Positions 53,240-62,872 of a stretch of DNA of 64,000 bases are shown piece after piece. The translations under genes were made by a program, and so were the position numbers. Source of the stretch: Paludibacter jiangxiensis. GTDB lineage: Bacteria; Bacteroidota; Bacteroidia; Bacteroidales; Paludibacteraceae. Below the pieces are notes generated by a model, which was given only the letters and a program-made list of their open reading frames with translations, was not told the origin of the DNA and ran no database searches. Within the stretch, counting starts at the first letter, position 1; every line of letters starts with the position of its first letter. The stretch lies in the NCBI RefSeq assembly GCF_001618385.1, contig NZ_BDCR01000001.1, forward strand, positions 496,001 through 560,000. Reading direction: 5' to 3'.

Positions 53240-53575
53240 CTGACAGTTGGTGTGTACGTGATTTTCGTATTGCAAAGATACAACATATAATAACATGCTT
53301 CAATCGTCAATGCCTGGTCAACACCCTTAGACTCCGGTCGGCGTAAGCTTCATCTTTGTCTCCACCAAAGAGGAAGCTCCTGCTTTCCAAACGTAAACCT
53401 ATTTCAGCCCTGACCAAATCAGACCACTTTCAACTGACATTTTTTCCGATTTATTAACAAAAACATGCCTTTTTGGCCGAATTTCAAATTGGCAAAAGTT
53501 TTGTTGCATGAAAGAAAGAGATGCAAAATATAGCAAACCTCTCCCGACACGAAACTTATAAAATTACATAAATAT
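53240..53575. other. 336-nt divergent intergenic region before clpB
   Basis: It contains the acyltransferase promoter (53273-53303). For clpB I saw neither a TAnnTTTG box nor a CIRCE element. An imperfect inverted pair, CTTTTTGGCC near 53469 and TGGCAAAAGT near 53491, might be a regulatory site but is weak. Confidence 0.5.
53273..53303 (-). promoter_or_regulatory. Promoter of the acyltransferase-folB unit
   Basis: On the minus strand TTG (53303-53301), 20 nt, then TATCTTTG (53280-53273), both consensus. The leader would be about 27 nt. Confidence 0.7.
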
Positions 53576-56164
53576 ATGAATTTCAACAATTTCACAATCA
53601 AAGCCCAAGAAGCTGTACAGGATGCGATTCAACTGGCTCAAAGCAAAAGCCAGCAAGCTATTGAAACTCCACACCTACTGAAGTCCATTCTGAAGATTGG
53701 AACGGATGTTACCAATTTTTTATTTGGAAAAACAGGGGTAAATGGCACAGCCATTACTTCTGCGGTCGATCAGATGGTCGAATCGTTACCGAAAGTGACC
53801 GGAGGAGAACCTTATCTGAGCCGTGAAACCAATGCCATACTTCAAAAAGCAATTGATTTCTCAAACAAAGAAGGCGATCAGTATGTTTCACTCGAATTTA
53901 TACTTTTAGCCCTTTTGACCGAAAAAAGTCAGGTATCTTCTTTATTGCATGATGCCGGTCTGAATGAAGCTGCAATGCGTACCGCTATAGCCGAGTTACG
54001 CAAAGGCAAAAAAGTTACGGAGCAGACAGCTGAAGATACGTACAATGCATTAAACAAGTATGCTATCAATCTGAACGAACGCGCCCGTTCCGGGAAACTC
54101 GATCCGGTAATTGGTCGTGACGAGGAGATCCGTCGTGTTTTGCAAATCCTGAGTCGTCGTACCAAAAACAACCCTATCCTGATTGGAGAACCGGGAACCG
54201 GCAAAACAGCGATTGCCGAAGGGCTGGCTCACCGTATTGTGCGTGGCGATGTACCCGAAAATCTGAAATCGAAACAACTCTTTTCGCTGGATATGGGGGC
54301 ACTGATCGCCGGAGCAAAATACAAAGGAGAGTTTGAAGAACGGCTAAAATCGGTTGTTAACGAAGTGATCGGTTCGGAAGGAGAAATTATCCTTTTTATC
54401 GACGAAATACATACCTTGGTGGGAGCCGGAAAAAGCGAAGGAGCGATGGATGCCGCCAACATTTTAAAACCGGCTCTGGCCCGTGGCGAATTGCGGGCTA
54501 TCGGCGCCACAACGCTCGACGAGTATCAGAAATATTTTGAAAAAGACAAGGCACTCGAACGTCGTTTTCAGATTGTGATGGTCAACGAACCAGATCAGAC
54601 CGATGCTATTTCCATTTTGCGAGGATTGAAGGAACGCTACGAAAACCATCACAAGGTACGTATCAAAGACGATGCGATTATTGCCGCCGTGGAACTTTCG
54701 AGTCGTTATATCACCGATAGGTTCCTGCCCGACAAAGCCATTGACCTGATGGACGAAGCAGCTGCCCGTCTGCGTTTACAGGTAGACTCGGTACCGGAAG
54801 AGCTCGATGAAATCTCGCGAAAAACAAAACAGCTGGAGATTGAACGCGAAGCAATCAAACGCGAAAACGACACTCAAAAACTGGCTCAACTTGAGAAAGA
54901 AATTGCCGATCTGAAACAACAGGAAAGTGTGGGTAAAGCCAAATGGCTCTCCGAAAAAGAGGTGATGAACCGGATTCAGCAGGCAAAAATCGAGATCGAG
55001 AATCTGAAGTTCGAAGCCGACAAAGCCGAACGTGAGGGCGACTACGGAAAAGTAGCCGAAATCCGTTATGGAAAACTAAAGAGTCTCGAAACCCAGATTG
55101 AAGAAGAAAAATCGAAACTTCATCAGTTGCAGGCTGACTCTCCGATGATAAAAGAAGAGGTGAATGAAGAGGACATTGCTGACGTTGTCTCGCGCTGGAC
55201 CGGAATTCCTGTCAATAAAATGTTGCAGGCCGAAAAAGACAAACTCCTCACGCTGGAAGAAGAGCTTCACAAACGAGTGATTGGTCAGGACGAGGCAATC
55301 AACGTGATTGCCGATGCTGTGCGCCGTAGTCGTGCCGGGCTGAGTGACCCGAAACGGCCGATCGGTTCGTTTATTTTCATGGGAACTACCGGCGTCGGGA
55401 AAACAGAGTTGGCCAAAGCGCTGGCGGAATTTCTCTTCGACGACGAGAACATGATGACTCGTATCGACATGTCGGAATATCAGGAAAAATTCTCCGTTAC
55501 CCGACTCATCGGTTCGCCTCCGGGATATGTTGGTTACGACGAAGGGGGACAGCTAACGGAAGCCATTCGCCGGAAACCTTACTCGGTAGTTTTATTTGAC
55601 GAAATCGAAAAAGCGCACCCGGATGTGTTCAATGTTTTGTTGCAGGTGCTCGACGATGGACGTCTAACAGACAACAAAGGCCGCACGGTGAATTTCAAAA
55701 ACACTATCATCATCATGACCTCAAATTTGGGTTCAAACCTGATTCGCGACAATTTTTCAAGGATCAACAATACGAACCGGGAAGATGTGATAGATCGTAC
55801 CAAAAACGAAGTGTTCGAACTCTTGAAACAGACCATTCGACCGGAATTTTTAAACCGTATCGACGAACTGATAATGTTTGCCCCACTCAACGAAAGTGAA
55901 ATCAAACAGATCGTGGGTTTACAGGTAGAACATATCAAACGTCAGCTCAAAGAGAACGGAGTGGAATTGCAGGTAACCGATGCCGCACTGGCTCAGATTG
56001 CCAAAGAAGGTTTCGATCCGCAGTTTGGAGCGCGCCCTGTCAAGAGGGTTATTCAGCGAGAAGTACTCAACGAGCTTAGCAAGCGATTGATTGCGCAAAC
56101 CATAGACCGCAACAAGCCGATTGTGGTAGACGCCCTTGCAGGCGCACTCATTTTCGGCAATTGA
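53576..56164 (+). CDS. clpB: ATP-dependent chaperone ClpB
   Basis: An 862-residue disaggregase with the usual layout: N-terminal Clp repeat domain (~1-145), first AAA module with Walker A GEPGTGKT (~203-210) and [12 protein letters not shown], a coiled-coil middle domain (~400-530, rich in [14 protein letters not shown]-like heptads), and second AAA module with Walker [21 protein letters not shown] and the sensor region [16 protein letters not shown]. It works with DnaK to rescue aggregated protein in the cytoplasm. Length matches the family. No nearby stress promoter element was recognised. Confidence 0.97.
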   Translation: MNFNNFTIKAQEAVQDAIQLAQSKSQQAIETPHLLKSILKIGTDVTNFLFGKTGVNGTAITSAVDQMVESLPKVTGGEPYLSRETNAILQKAIDFSNKEGDQYVSLEFILLALLTEKSQVSSLLHDAGLNEAAMRTAIAELRKGKKVTEQTAEDTYNALNKYAINLNERARSGKLDPVIGRDEEIRRVLQILSRRTKNNPILIGEPGTGKTAIAEGLAHRIVRGDVPENLKSKQLFSLDMGALIAGAKYKGEFEERLKSVVNEVIGSEGEIILFIDEIHTLVGAGKSEGAMDAANILKPALARGELRAIGATTLDEYQKYFEKDKALERRFQIVMVNEPDQTDAISILRGLKERYENHHKVRIKDDAIIAAVELSSRYITDRFLPDKAIDLMDEAAARLRLQVDSVPEELDEISRKTKQLEIEREAIKRENDTQKLAQLEKEIADLKQQESVGKAKWLSEKEVMNRIQQAKIEIENLKFEADKAEREGDYGKVAEIRYGKLKSLETQIEEEKSKLHQLQADSPMIKEEVNEEDIADVVSRWTGIPVNKMLQAEKDKLLTLEEELHKRVIGQDEAINVIADAVRRSRAGLSDPKRPIGSFIFMGTTGVGKTELAKALAEFLFDDENMMTRIDMSEYQEKFSVTRLIGSPPGYVGYDEGGQLTEAIRRKPYSVVLFDEIEKAHPDVFNVLLQVLDDGRLTDNKGRTVNFKNTIIIMTSNLGSNLIRDNFSRINNTNREDVIDRTKNEVFELLKQTIRPEFLNRIDELIMFAPLNESEIKQIVGLQVEHIKRQLKENGVELQVTDAALAQIAKEGFDPQFGARPVKRVIQREVLNELSKRLIAQTIDRNKPIVVDALAGALIFGN

Positions 56165-56209
56165 CTAAGCAACGTTCGGAGCAGCTAATAATTCTCACTA
56201 TATTTTCAC

Positions 56210-56245
56210 GAGTCTGTCGGTCAATAATTGTCGACAGACTCTTTT
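56210..56245 (+). terminator. Terminator of clpB
   Basis: GAGTCTGTCG (56210-56219) pairs with CGACAGACTC (56232-56241), a 10-bp stem with a 12-nt loop, then TTTT. Confidence 0.85.
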
Positions 56246-56573
56246 ATTCCCCTCTTGTTCCAAGTTTACCCGTTGTTTAGTTCAAATTTTGGCGATAGGC
56301 GGAACTTGGACTGGAATCGAAAATCAGCAAAGCTAAACCAAAGCAGTTTTTAACCGCAAACAACGTTCAGTGTTAGTTAATTTTGCATCCAAACTACACT
56401 TCGTTCACTTGAACGAGAATCTGAAATACTTGCACTATCAGGGGCGACATAGCAAACTGTATCGATAACCTTACGGGCAAAAAGGCTATCTGATTAATTC
56501 CTTTTACACCTTTATTTTGAAGGATGAATTGCTCTCCTCAATGAAATTACAACGCCCGAATTTTATAAGATAT
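56246..56573. other. 328-nt region between clpB terminator and a lipoprotein gene
   Basis: There is no reading frame of note. A small inverted repeat, TCCAAGTT (56259-56266) with AACTTGGA (56303-56310), is the only structure seen. It may hold a degraded gene, but I could not identify one. Confidence 0.5.
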
Positions 56574-57110
56574 TTACTGCTGTTTTATCAAATCAAACTT
56601 AATCGGTGGTGGCACTACGGCACCTGCAGTCTTGAATGAAATCGTTTTATTTACAGGCATTAGTAAAATACGATGCTTTAGGTCGTAAAGAAAACCAGCC
56701 AGTGAATCCAGCGCGGCCGGCACATTGCGAGCATGTACAAAAATAGTTTTATCTGTATTTTCTTTTACTAAGTTGATCGCATAAAATGAACCATCTTCAA
56801 AATTCTCATAATAGTTTGGCAAAAAAAGATTCAGACCATCCGACCCGATCAATTTATCCAACTTTTTTCGATCGTTTTCACACATAACTCCAGCGTACAT
56901 CTGATACAGTTTAAATGGCGTTTTACCTGAATGAAAATCCATACTCATCCAGTGATGATAGACATAGATTGTGTCATTATTCGTAATCTTCATTGAATAA
57001 ACTTCATTAAATGTACTACAAAACGAAAATTCGAGACTATCAAATGTTTTTTGTTTTTTGCTGCAAGCCAGAACTAAGCATAACAGCAAAATGGAATAAA
57101 GATATTTCAT
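56574..57110 (-). CDS. Small lipoprotein of unknown function
   Basis: A 178-residue protein with a signal sequence and lipobox CLVLAC (Cys16), followed by SKKQKTF. The rest is hydrophilic and mixed alpha/beta (SMKITNNDTIYVYHHWMS; VCENDRKKLDKLIGSDGLN), with no motif I recognise. It is probably anchored in a membrane and facing the periplasm. It is a single gene, convergent with clpB and downstream of tRNA-Pro on the same strand, from which a terminator separates it. No function is proposed. Confidence 0.65.
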   Translation of the reverse strand: MKYLYSILLLCLVLACSKKQKTFDSLEFSFCSTFNEVYSMKITNNDTIYVYHHWMSMDFHSGKTPFKLYQMYAGVMCENDRKKLDKLIGSDGLNLFLPNYYENFEDGSFYAINLVKENTDKTIFVHARNVPAALDSLAGFLYDLKHRILLMPVNKTISFKTAGAVVPPPIKFDLIKQQ

Positions 57111-57250
57111 GGCGTATTGTAAAGTTAAGTTCTGGGAAACTATTTATCCCTGTTTTATTTTGAACAGATTCTCTTCAATTGCTCTATATCGTTCCAGATC
57201 ACTTGCTTCAGCGTGAGCTCTGCCCCAATCTGCATATATACGTAGTACAT

Positions 57251-57291
57251 AAAAACAAATAAGGCATCTACAATCTGTAAATGCCTTATTT
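57251..57291 (-). terminator. Terminator of tRNA-Pro
   Basis: AAATAAGGCAT (57257-57267) pairs with ATGCCTTATTT (57281-57291), an 11-bp stem; on the minus strand it is followed by GTTTTT. Confidence 0.85.
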
Positions 57292-57295
57292 GTTG

Positions 57296-57370
57296 TCGGG
57301 GTAGCGGGATTCGAACCCACGACCCCCTGCTCCCAAAGCAGGTGCGCTAACCGGACTGCGCTACACCCCG
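57296..57370 (-). tRNA. tRNA-Pro (anticodon UGG)
   Basis: On the minus strand the acceptor stem CGGGGTG (57370-57364) pairs with TACCCCG, and the discriminator is A (57296). The anticodon arm CCTGC-TTTGGGA-GCAGG gives anticodon TGG. The T arm GGGTTCGAATCCC is present. CCA is not encoded. Confidence 0.95.
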
Positions 57371-57424
57371 AATGATGTTTGTTTGAAAAACCAACAGAAA
57401 CAATTCCCTTAGTTTTTCGGACTG

Positions 57425-57456
57425 CAAAGGTAAATCATTTTTCTTACTTCTGCAAA
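57425..57456 (-). promoter_or_regulatory. Promoter of tRNA-Pro
   Basis: On the minus strand TTTG (57456-57453), 20 nt, then TACCTTTG (57432-57425), a full consensus. It runs back-to-back with the hemW promoter box 8 nt beyond. Confidence 0.75.
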
Positions 57457-57463
57457 TGATTTT

Positions 57464-57471
57464 TATCTTTG
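57464..57471 (+). promoter_or_regulatory. -7 box of hemW
   Basis: TATCTTTG is an exact TAnnTTTG match. It rules out the TTG at 57469 as start codon of hemW and supports the GTG at 57499. The -33 region is weak. Confidence 0.65.
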
Positions 57472-57498
57472 TATGTAAAACTATTTCAATATTCTTCT

Positions 57499-58626
57499 GT
57501 GGCCGGACTTTATATTCACATACCCTTTTGTAAATCACGTTGTTCTTACTGCGATTTTCATTCCGGCGTTCAGCTAACATTGCTGGATCGGTTTGAAGAC
57601 GCACTGTGCACCGAACTTACATCCAGAGTTTCGTACCTCAAGAATGATCCGTTGGAAACCATCTACTTTGGCGGCGGAACACCCTCATTGCTCAGTACTG
57701 AACATTTATCTGCAATTTTTGAGTCCATTCAAAGTCATTGGGATATAAGCAGTTGCAATGAAATCACACTTGAGGCTAATCCCGACGATTTATCGGAAGA
57801 ACAACTCAAAGAATTGTCAGAGTTGCCGATCAATCGATTAAGCATTGGGATTCAATCGTTCAATGACAACGAACTCAAATTGTTACGTCGCAGACATACC
57901 GCACAACAGGCAGTAGATGCCGTAAAAAGAGCTCAGAAATATTTTTCCAATATCAGCATTGATCTCATGTATGGGCTACCGGAACAAACGATTTCTTCAT
58001 GGGAAAATACTATTTCGGAAGCTCTTGCGTTGAATATCCAGCATGTATCAGCTTATCACCTGACATACGAAGAAGGAACTCTCCTTGAACGAAAAAGACG
58101 GGAAGGCCGTATTTTACCGGTTTTGGAAGAAGAGAGCGTGACAATGTACCGTTTATTGCAACGTAAGTTGAAAGAAAAAGGCATTGAGCAATATGAAATT
58201 TCCAATTTTGCCATTCCCGGATTTCACTCCCGACACAATTCTTCGTATTGGGAAGGTATCAGATATTTGGGAATCGGTCCTTCGGCGCATTCATTCGACG
58301 GAGAATCGCGCCAATGGAATATTGCAAACACCTTACAGTACATTACCGGAATAGAGCAAGGAACTCCTCATTTTGAAAAAGAGGTCTTATCTGAAACCGA
58401 CAAGTACAATGAAATGATAATGATTTCATTGCGAACAACGAATGGCATTTCGCTGGAGCGCGTTGAAAAAGAATTCGGCACAAATACAAAAAAAGAACTT
58501 ATAAAACAATCAGCCCGTTTCATAGACGCCGGCATTATGTTGCTTGAAAAAAATCGGCTACACCTCTCTTCCGAGGGTCTTTTTCTTTCGGACGGAATAA
58601 TCACTGATTTGATGCAGGAGCAATAA
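57499..58626 (+). CDS. hemW: Radical SAM heme chaperone HemW
   Basis: From GTG 57499 the protein starts MAGLYIHIPFCKSRCSYCDF, the standard HemW N-terminus, and has 375 residues. The CxxxCxxC cluster (CKSRCSYC) binds the radical-SAM iron-sulfur centre. YFGGGTPS, TLEANPDD, GIQSFNDNELKLLRR and DLMYGLPEQT follow in order, and HNSSYWEG plus YLGIGPSAHSF lie in the C-terminal half. It is a heme-delivery protein of the CPO-like family, not oxygen-independent coproporphyrinogen oxidase itself. An in-frame TTG at 57469 overlaps the -7 box and is not used in this call. Confidence 0.92.
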   Translation: MAGLYIHIPFCKSRCSYCDFHSGVQLTLLDRFEDALCTELTSRVSYLKNDPLETIYFGGGTPSLLSTEHLSAIFESIQSHWDISSCNEITLEANPDDLSEEQLKELSELPINRLSIGIQSFNDNELKLLRRRHTAQQAVDAVKRAQKYFSNISIDLMYGLPEQTISSWENTISEALALNIQHVSAYHLTYEEGTLLERKRREGRILPVLEEESVTMYRLLQRKLKEKGIEQYEISNFAIPGFHSRHNSSYWEGIRYLGIGPSAHSFDGESRQWNIANTLQYITGIEQGTPHFEKEVLSETDKYNEMIMISLRTTNGISLERVEKEFGTNTKKELIKQSARFIDAGIMLLEKNRLHLSSEGLFLSDGIITDLMQEQ

Positions 58627-58630
58627 ACCT

Positions 58631-58660
58631 TTTGTAATAGCTGAAAAATAACTAACTTTG
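58631..58660 (+). promoter_or_regulatory. Promoter of the porE-like gene
   Basis: TTTG (58631-58634), 18 nt, then TAACTTTG (58653-58660). The spacing is 1 nt below the usual range. The leader to 58677 would be about 10 nt. Confidence 0.6.
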
Positions 58661-58676
58661 TCTTTACTAATCACCA

Positions 58677-60668
58677 ATGAAACAGATGGCAAAATTTTCT
58701 TTTACTGCTTACTGGTTATTGATAATCTGCGTTTTGATTCAATCCTGCGGACCAATGGCCCGGTTAAAAAAGGCAGATAAAAAATACGACATTGGCGAAT
58801 ACTATACCGCCGGCAATCTGTATCGCAAAGCTTACACGACACTTCCTTTAAGCAAAAGACAAATACGAGCATATGCCGCCTTCCGCCAGGGAGAGTGTTT
58901 TCGTATAATAAACAAACCATCCAAAGCAATAAATGCTTACCTAGCTTCGATCAAGAGCAAATACAAAGACAGCATTGTTTATCTTCAATACGCCCGTGTT
59001 TTGCATGAAAATGGCAATTATGGGGAAGCTCTGAAAATGTATCAAACCTACCTGAAGGCACATCCGGACAATCAACTTGTCATCAATGGAATAACTGCCT
59101 GCAACAAACTTTCCGAATGGCAAAAATTCAAAACCGACTATGTAATTCAACGGGCTGGAGAGTTTAATTCCAAAAACGCCTCCGACTTTTGCCCTGTTTT
59201 TGCCGATGCCGATGGTTCGTCTCTTATTTTCTCCTCAGCCCGCGTTAACACTACAATCCGCAAACCAAGTGACATTACGGGTTTTCCTCAAAACGACCTT
59301 TATCTGGTGCAAAAGAATGTTGCCGGCAAGTGGGAGAAACCGCAACCAATGGAAGGCATCTTCAACACCGATTTTGACGAAGGATCCGCCTCGGTAACAG
59401 AAGATGGCAAAACCATTTACTTTACCCGCTGCCCTTACGACGAAACGCAGAGTCTCGGAGCGCAAATCTTCATGGCTGGTCGTTCCGGCGGGCAATGGAC
59501 AGAGCCCAAGCAGGTTGTTTTGTTCAGAGACAGCAGCATTACGGTAGCACATCCTGCCATTAACGCATCCGGAGATACGCTTTATTTTGTTTCTGATAAA
59601 AAAGGCGGATACGGAGGGAAAGACATCTGGATGTCAGTCAAAGAGAAAGGAATGTGGAGCACACCTCAAAACCTCGGCCCGTCGATCAATACCGCGGGAG
59701 ACGAAATGTTCCCGTATGCTCATCCTGACGGTTCTCTCTATTTCTCGTCCAACGGACACCCCGGCTTCGGAGGACTCGACATCTTTCATGCCACCCGGAT
59801 TGATGACAAGAACTGGAATGTGGTTAATATGATGACTCCTTTCAATTCTAATGGAGACGATTTCGGGATCACTTTTGAACACAAAAAACAAAAAGGATAT
59901 TTCAGTTCCAACCGTGGGGAAAGCAAAGGATATGACAAAATATGGAGCTTTAACCTTCCCGAAAAGGAATTTGTTCTTACCGGAGTTGTAACCGACAACA
60001 AGAAGCAAATTCTTGGAGATGCAATAGTCCGCATCATCGGCACCAACGGAGCAAATGTAAAGATGCGTACCAAGAAAGACGGCACATTCTTTTACAAGGT
60101 AGAACCGAATGTGGATTATGTTCTGCTTGCTACCTGCCGGGGATTTCTCAATCAGAAGAATCAGCTCTCCACGCAAGGATTAAAAGAGAGCAAAACATAT
60201 AAAGTTGCGTTCCAGCTAACACCTGTAGGCAAACCTATTCCTTTGAACAATATTTTCTTTGAGTTTGGCAAATGGACTCTTACCAAAGAATCTGAAACTG
60301 CCATGAACAGTCTGGTAAAGACACTCAAGGACAATCCGAATATTACTATAGAGTTGGCCGCGCACACAGATATGATTGGAACATCAGAAGCCAACCTGAC
60401 CCTTTCGGAGAAGAGAGCACAGACGGTTGTCGATTTCCTTATTCAGGCAGGGATTCCCAAAGACCGCCTCTCGGCAAAAGGATATGGAGAAAGCATGCCG
60501 GTTACAGTAGATGCAAACATTGCTGCCGCCTACCCATTCCTCAAAGAAGGAACGGTTCTTGATGAAACATTCGTAAAATCATTGAAACCGGATCAGCAGG
60601 AAATTGCCAACAAAATAAACAGGAGAACAGAATTCCGTGTGGTCAAAACCACATTTGGACTTAAATAG
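58677..60668 (+). CDS. porE: PorE-like lipoprotein: TPR, PD40 propeller, CRD and OmpA domain
   Basis: A 663-residue lipoprotein; lipobox LIQSC (Cys24). Order: TPR-like helices (~35-150; YDIGEYYTAGNLYRKAY, YGEALKMYQTYLKAHP), a beta-propeller (~160-430; PD40-type strands such as DLYLVQKNVAGKW and GGYGGKDIWMSV), a carboxypeptidase-regulatory-like domain (~440-530) and an OmpA-like peptidoglycan-binding domain (~540-660; FEFGKWTLTKESETAMNSL, AAHTDMIGTSEANLTLSEKRA). This is the architecture of PorE, the type IX secretion subunit tethered to peptidoglycan. It agrees with the T9SS sorting domain on the first gene. Other OmpA-family proteins share parts of it, so the name is probable, not certain. 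Confidence 0.75.
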   Translation: MKQMAKFSFTAYWLLIICVLIQSCGPMARLKKADKKYDIGEYYTAGNLYRKAYTTLPLSKRQIRAYAAFRQGECFRIINKPSKAINAYLASIKSKYKDSIVYLQYARVLHENGNYGEALKMYQTYLKAHPDNQLVINGITACNKLSEWQKFKTDYVIQRAGEFNSKNASDFCPVFADADGSSLIFSSARVNTTIRKPSDITGFPQNDLYLVQKNVAGKWEKPQPMEGIFNTDFDEGSASVTEDGKTIYFTRCPYDETQSLGAQIFMAGRSGGQWTEPKQVVLFRDSSITVAHPAINASGDTLYFVSDKKGGYGGKDIWMSVKEKGMWSTPQNLGPSINTAGDEMFPYAHPDGSLYFSSNGHPGFGGLDIFHATRIDDKNWNVVNMMTPFNSNGDDFGITFEHKKQKGYFSSNRGESKGYDKIWSFNLPEKEFVLTGVVTDNKKQILGDAIVRIIGTNGANVKMRTKKDGTFFYKVEPNVDYVLLATCRGFLNQKNQLSTQGLKESKTYKVAFQLTPVGKPIPLNNIFFEFGKWTLTKESETAMNSLVKTLKDNPNITIELAAHTDMIGTSEANLTLSEKRAQTVVDFLIQAGIPKDRLSAKGYGESMPVTVDANIAAAYPFLKEGTVLDETFVKSLKPDQQEIANKINRRTEFRVVKTTFGLK

Positions 60669-60714
60669 AGGAAAGAATATCTTTCAGTGATGATGAACGG
60701 TGGGATGAGACAAA

Positions 60715-60733
60715 GATATTTGAATCAAATATC
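60715..60733. repeat. 19-bp palindrome before the DUF4954 gene
   Basis: GATATTTGA (60715-60723), A, TCAAATATC (60725-60733): a perfect 9+1+9 palindrome, 28 nt before the GTG start. It might be an operator or a leader structure. No clear TAnnTTTG box was found in this gap. Confidence 0.5.
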
Positions 60734-60760
60734 AGAATAACAGCAAATAAAAAACAATCC

Positions 60761-62755
60761 GTGAATTATCGAAAACTAACAGAAACAGAGATTGCGCGCC
60801 TACAATTGCAACTCTGTCGTGCTGACAACTGGGCAGATATAGAAGTAGTAGAAGACTTTACCCCTGAATTCTTCAGGAACGTAAAATTTACAGGAAAGAA
60901 TCAGCTCGGAAAATTTGGTGAAGAAATCACACTCGCCGGAGGGGTTAAAGCCCATACCGGAATTTACGATGCCTGGATTCATAATTGCTCCATAGGCAAC
61001 AATGTATTGATACATACCATCCGCGATTATGTTGCCAACTACACCATTGAAGATAATGCTATCATTTTCGACGTCAAACTGCTTGCCGTCGATGGGGAGT
61101 CATCATTCGGGAACGGGATTAGCGTAGAGACCATTAGCGAAGCCGGCAACCGAAGCGTAATGATCTACGACAAACTTTCGGCTCAACTGGCATATATCCT
61201 GGCTCTTTACCGCCATCGGCCCCAGCTTATCGACAACATCGAGAAGATGATTACTGCTTACAGCAACCAGGTAAAAAGCTCGCGTGGCACAATCTGCTCT
61301 GGCGCCCGAATCTACCGCTGTGACACCATCCTGAATGTGAAAATCGGCAAAAAAGCTCATATCGAAGGAGCCCGCCTGATAAAGAACGGAACAGTCAACA
61401 GCGAAGCCGCTGATCCGGTTTATATCGGAGATGGATGCCATATGCAAAATTTCATCATTTGCTCCGGCTCTAAGGTCAACAATGCAACGTTGGTAAGCAA
61501 CTGCTTTATAGGTCAGGGCTGTATCCTTGACAAACACTATTCTGCCGACAATTCATTGTTTTTTGCCAACTGCCAGGGATTACACGGCGAAGCCTGTTCG
61601 ATCTTTGCAGGTCCTTTTACTGTCACCCATCACAAATCGACTTTGCTAATCGCGGGCATGTTCTCTTTCCTGAATGCCGGTAGTGGTTCAAATCAAAGCA
61701 ACCACATGTACAAATTGGGACCTATTCATCAGGGCTTTGTGGAACGAGGGAGCAAAACTGCCAGCGATTCCTACGTACTTTGGCCGGCAAAAATAGGAGC
61801 TTTCACACTGATTTCTGGACGACACTACTCTCACTGCGATACTTCGGAATTACCATTCTCTTATCTTATTGAGCATAAAGACGTTTCTTATCTATCCCCT
61901 GCAGTCAACCTGCGCAGTATAGGAACCATCCGTGACTCCCAAAAATGGCCCAAACGTGACGTACGTAAGAGCGAAAACCTGTTGGATTGCATCAATTACA
62001 ACCTACTCAGTCCTTTTACCGTAGAACGAATGATACAGGGGCGGAACCTTCTGCTCACCATGCGTGAGAAAGATGAAACCTGTGCCATTTACCAATATCA
62101 GGGTGTAGAAATTGAAGCCCGTATTTTGTCGCGCGGAATTCGTTTGTATGAAAATGCAATCTGGAAATTTCTGGGCAATTCTCTGATCACACAGCTAGAA
62201 AAAAGTACTAAATCACTCGACAAGAAAGAAATTCAGTCTATTCTAAAAGTCACATCGCCGGAAGGCTCCGGTAAATGGGTAGATATTTCGGGAATGATTT
62301 GTCCTTCTTCTGTTCTGAACGACCTGCTCAATGATATAGAAAGCGGGAAAGAGTCCTCGCTGGAAAATATCAGCGCTGAATTCAAACGGATGCACCACAA
62401 TTATTACAACTACGAGTGGACATGGGCATACGACACGCTCTCGCAATGGTATGGAAAGAAGCCCGACTCATTTACCCCTGAAGATATTATTGCTGTTGTA
62501 AAGAAATGGTTGACTGCAGTACTGAACATTGACCACTGGCTTTACGAAGATGCTCAAAAAGAGTTTGCTTTAACCCAACAAATCGGTTTCGGAATTGATG
62601 GCGACGAAGAAGCCCAACGCAAGGACTTCGAAAATGTAAGAGGCTCTATGGAAACCGACGATTCTGTGTTGACCATCAAAAAACACATGGAAGCCAAAGA
62701 AGCCCTCGGCAAACGCATCATCAACATGGTAAAAGAAGCCAACGGTCTTTCGTAA
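60761..62755 (+). CDS. DUF4954 protein with left-handed beta-helix
   Basis: A 664-residue protein starting at GTG 60761 (no closer ATG fits). The N-terminal half has hexapeptide-like repeats (GVKAHTGIYDAWIHNCSIGNNVLIH; IGDGCHMQNFIICSGSKVNNATLVSNCFIGQGCILD), which form a left-handed beta-helix as in sugar N-acyltransferases. The C-terminal half is helical (KEFALTQQIGFGIDGDEEAQRKDFENVRG). DUF4954 proteins are common in Bacteroidetes and have no known function that I can name. A cytoplasmic sugar-nucleotide or acyl transferase is plausible. It follows the porE-like gene by 92 nt and may share its transcript. Confidence 0.8.
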   Translation: MNYRKLTETEIARLQLQLCRADNWADIEVVEDFTPEFFRNVKFTGKNQLGKFGEEITLAGGVKAHTGIYDAWIHNCSIGNNVLIHTIRDYVANYTIEDNAIIFDVKLLAVDGESSFGNGISVETISEAGNRSVMIYDKLSAQLAYILALYRHRPQLIDNIEKMITAYSNQVKSSRGTICSGARIYRCDTILNVKIGKKAHIEGARLIKNGTVNSEAADPVYIGDGCHMQNFIICSGSKVNNATLVSNCFIGQGCILDKHYSADNSLFFANCQGLHGEACSIFAGPFTVTHHKSTLLIAGMFSFLNAGSGSNQSNHMYKLGPIHQGFVERGSKTASDSYVLWPAKIGAFTLISGRHYSHCDTSELPFSYLIEHKDVSYLSPAVNLRSIGTIRDSQKWPKRDVRKSENLLDCINYNLLSPFTVERMIQGRNLLLTMREKDETCAIYQYQGVEIEARILSRGIRLYENAIWKFLGNSLITQLEKSTKSLDKKEIQSILKVTSPEGSGKWVDISGMICPSSVLNDLLNDIESGKESSLENISAEFKRMHHNYYNYEWTWAYDTLSQWYGKKPDSFTPEDIIAVVKKWLTAVLNIDHWLYEDAQKEFALTQQIGFGIDGDEEAQRKDFENVRGSMETDDSVLTIKKHMEAKEALGKRIINMVKEANGLS

Positions 62756-62790
62756 ATATTCTCTCATTTACGTCACACATAACCAACAAA

Positions 62791-62825
62791 AAAGAGGCTG
62801 TCCAATGGACAGCCTCTTTAATTTT
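62791..62825 (+). terminator. Terminator of the DUF4954 gene
   Basis: AAAGAGGCTGTCC (62791-62803) pairs with GGACAGCCTCTTT (62807-62819), 13 bp with a 3-nt loop, then TAATTTTT. Confidence 0.9.
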
Positions 62826-62828
62826 TAT

Positions 62829-62858
62829 AAAAAGCCACCGCTGCATAAGCAGCGGCTT
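62829..62858 (-). terminator. Terminator of the last susD-like gene
   Basis: On the minus strand CCGCTGC (62855-62849) pairs with GCAGCGG (62844-62838) around TTAT, flanked by further pairing AAG/CTT, then TTTTTATAAAAATT. It lies 14 nt after the susD stop at 62873. Confidence 0.8.
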
Positions 62859-62872
62859 GACTCTTTAATAAT

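Noticed and set aside
56246-56573. A degraded mobile element downstream of clpB
   Set aside because: Only a short inverted repeat is visible; no reading frame or terminal repeat supports a named element.
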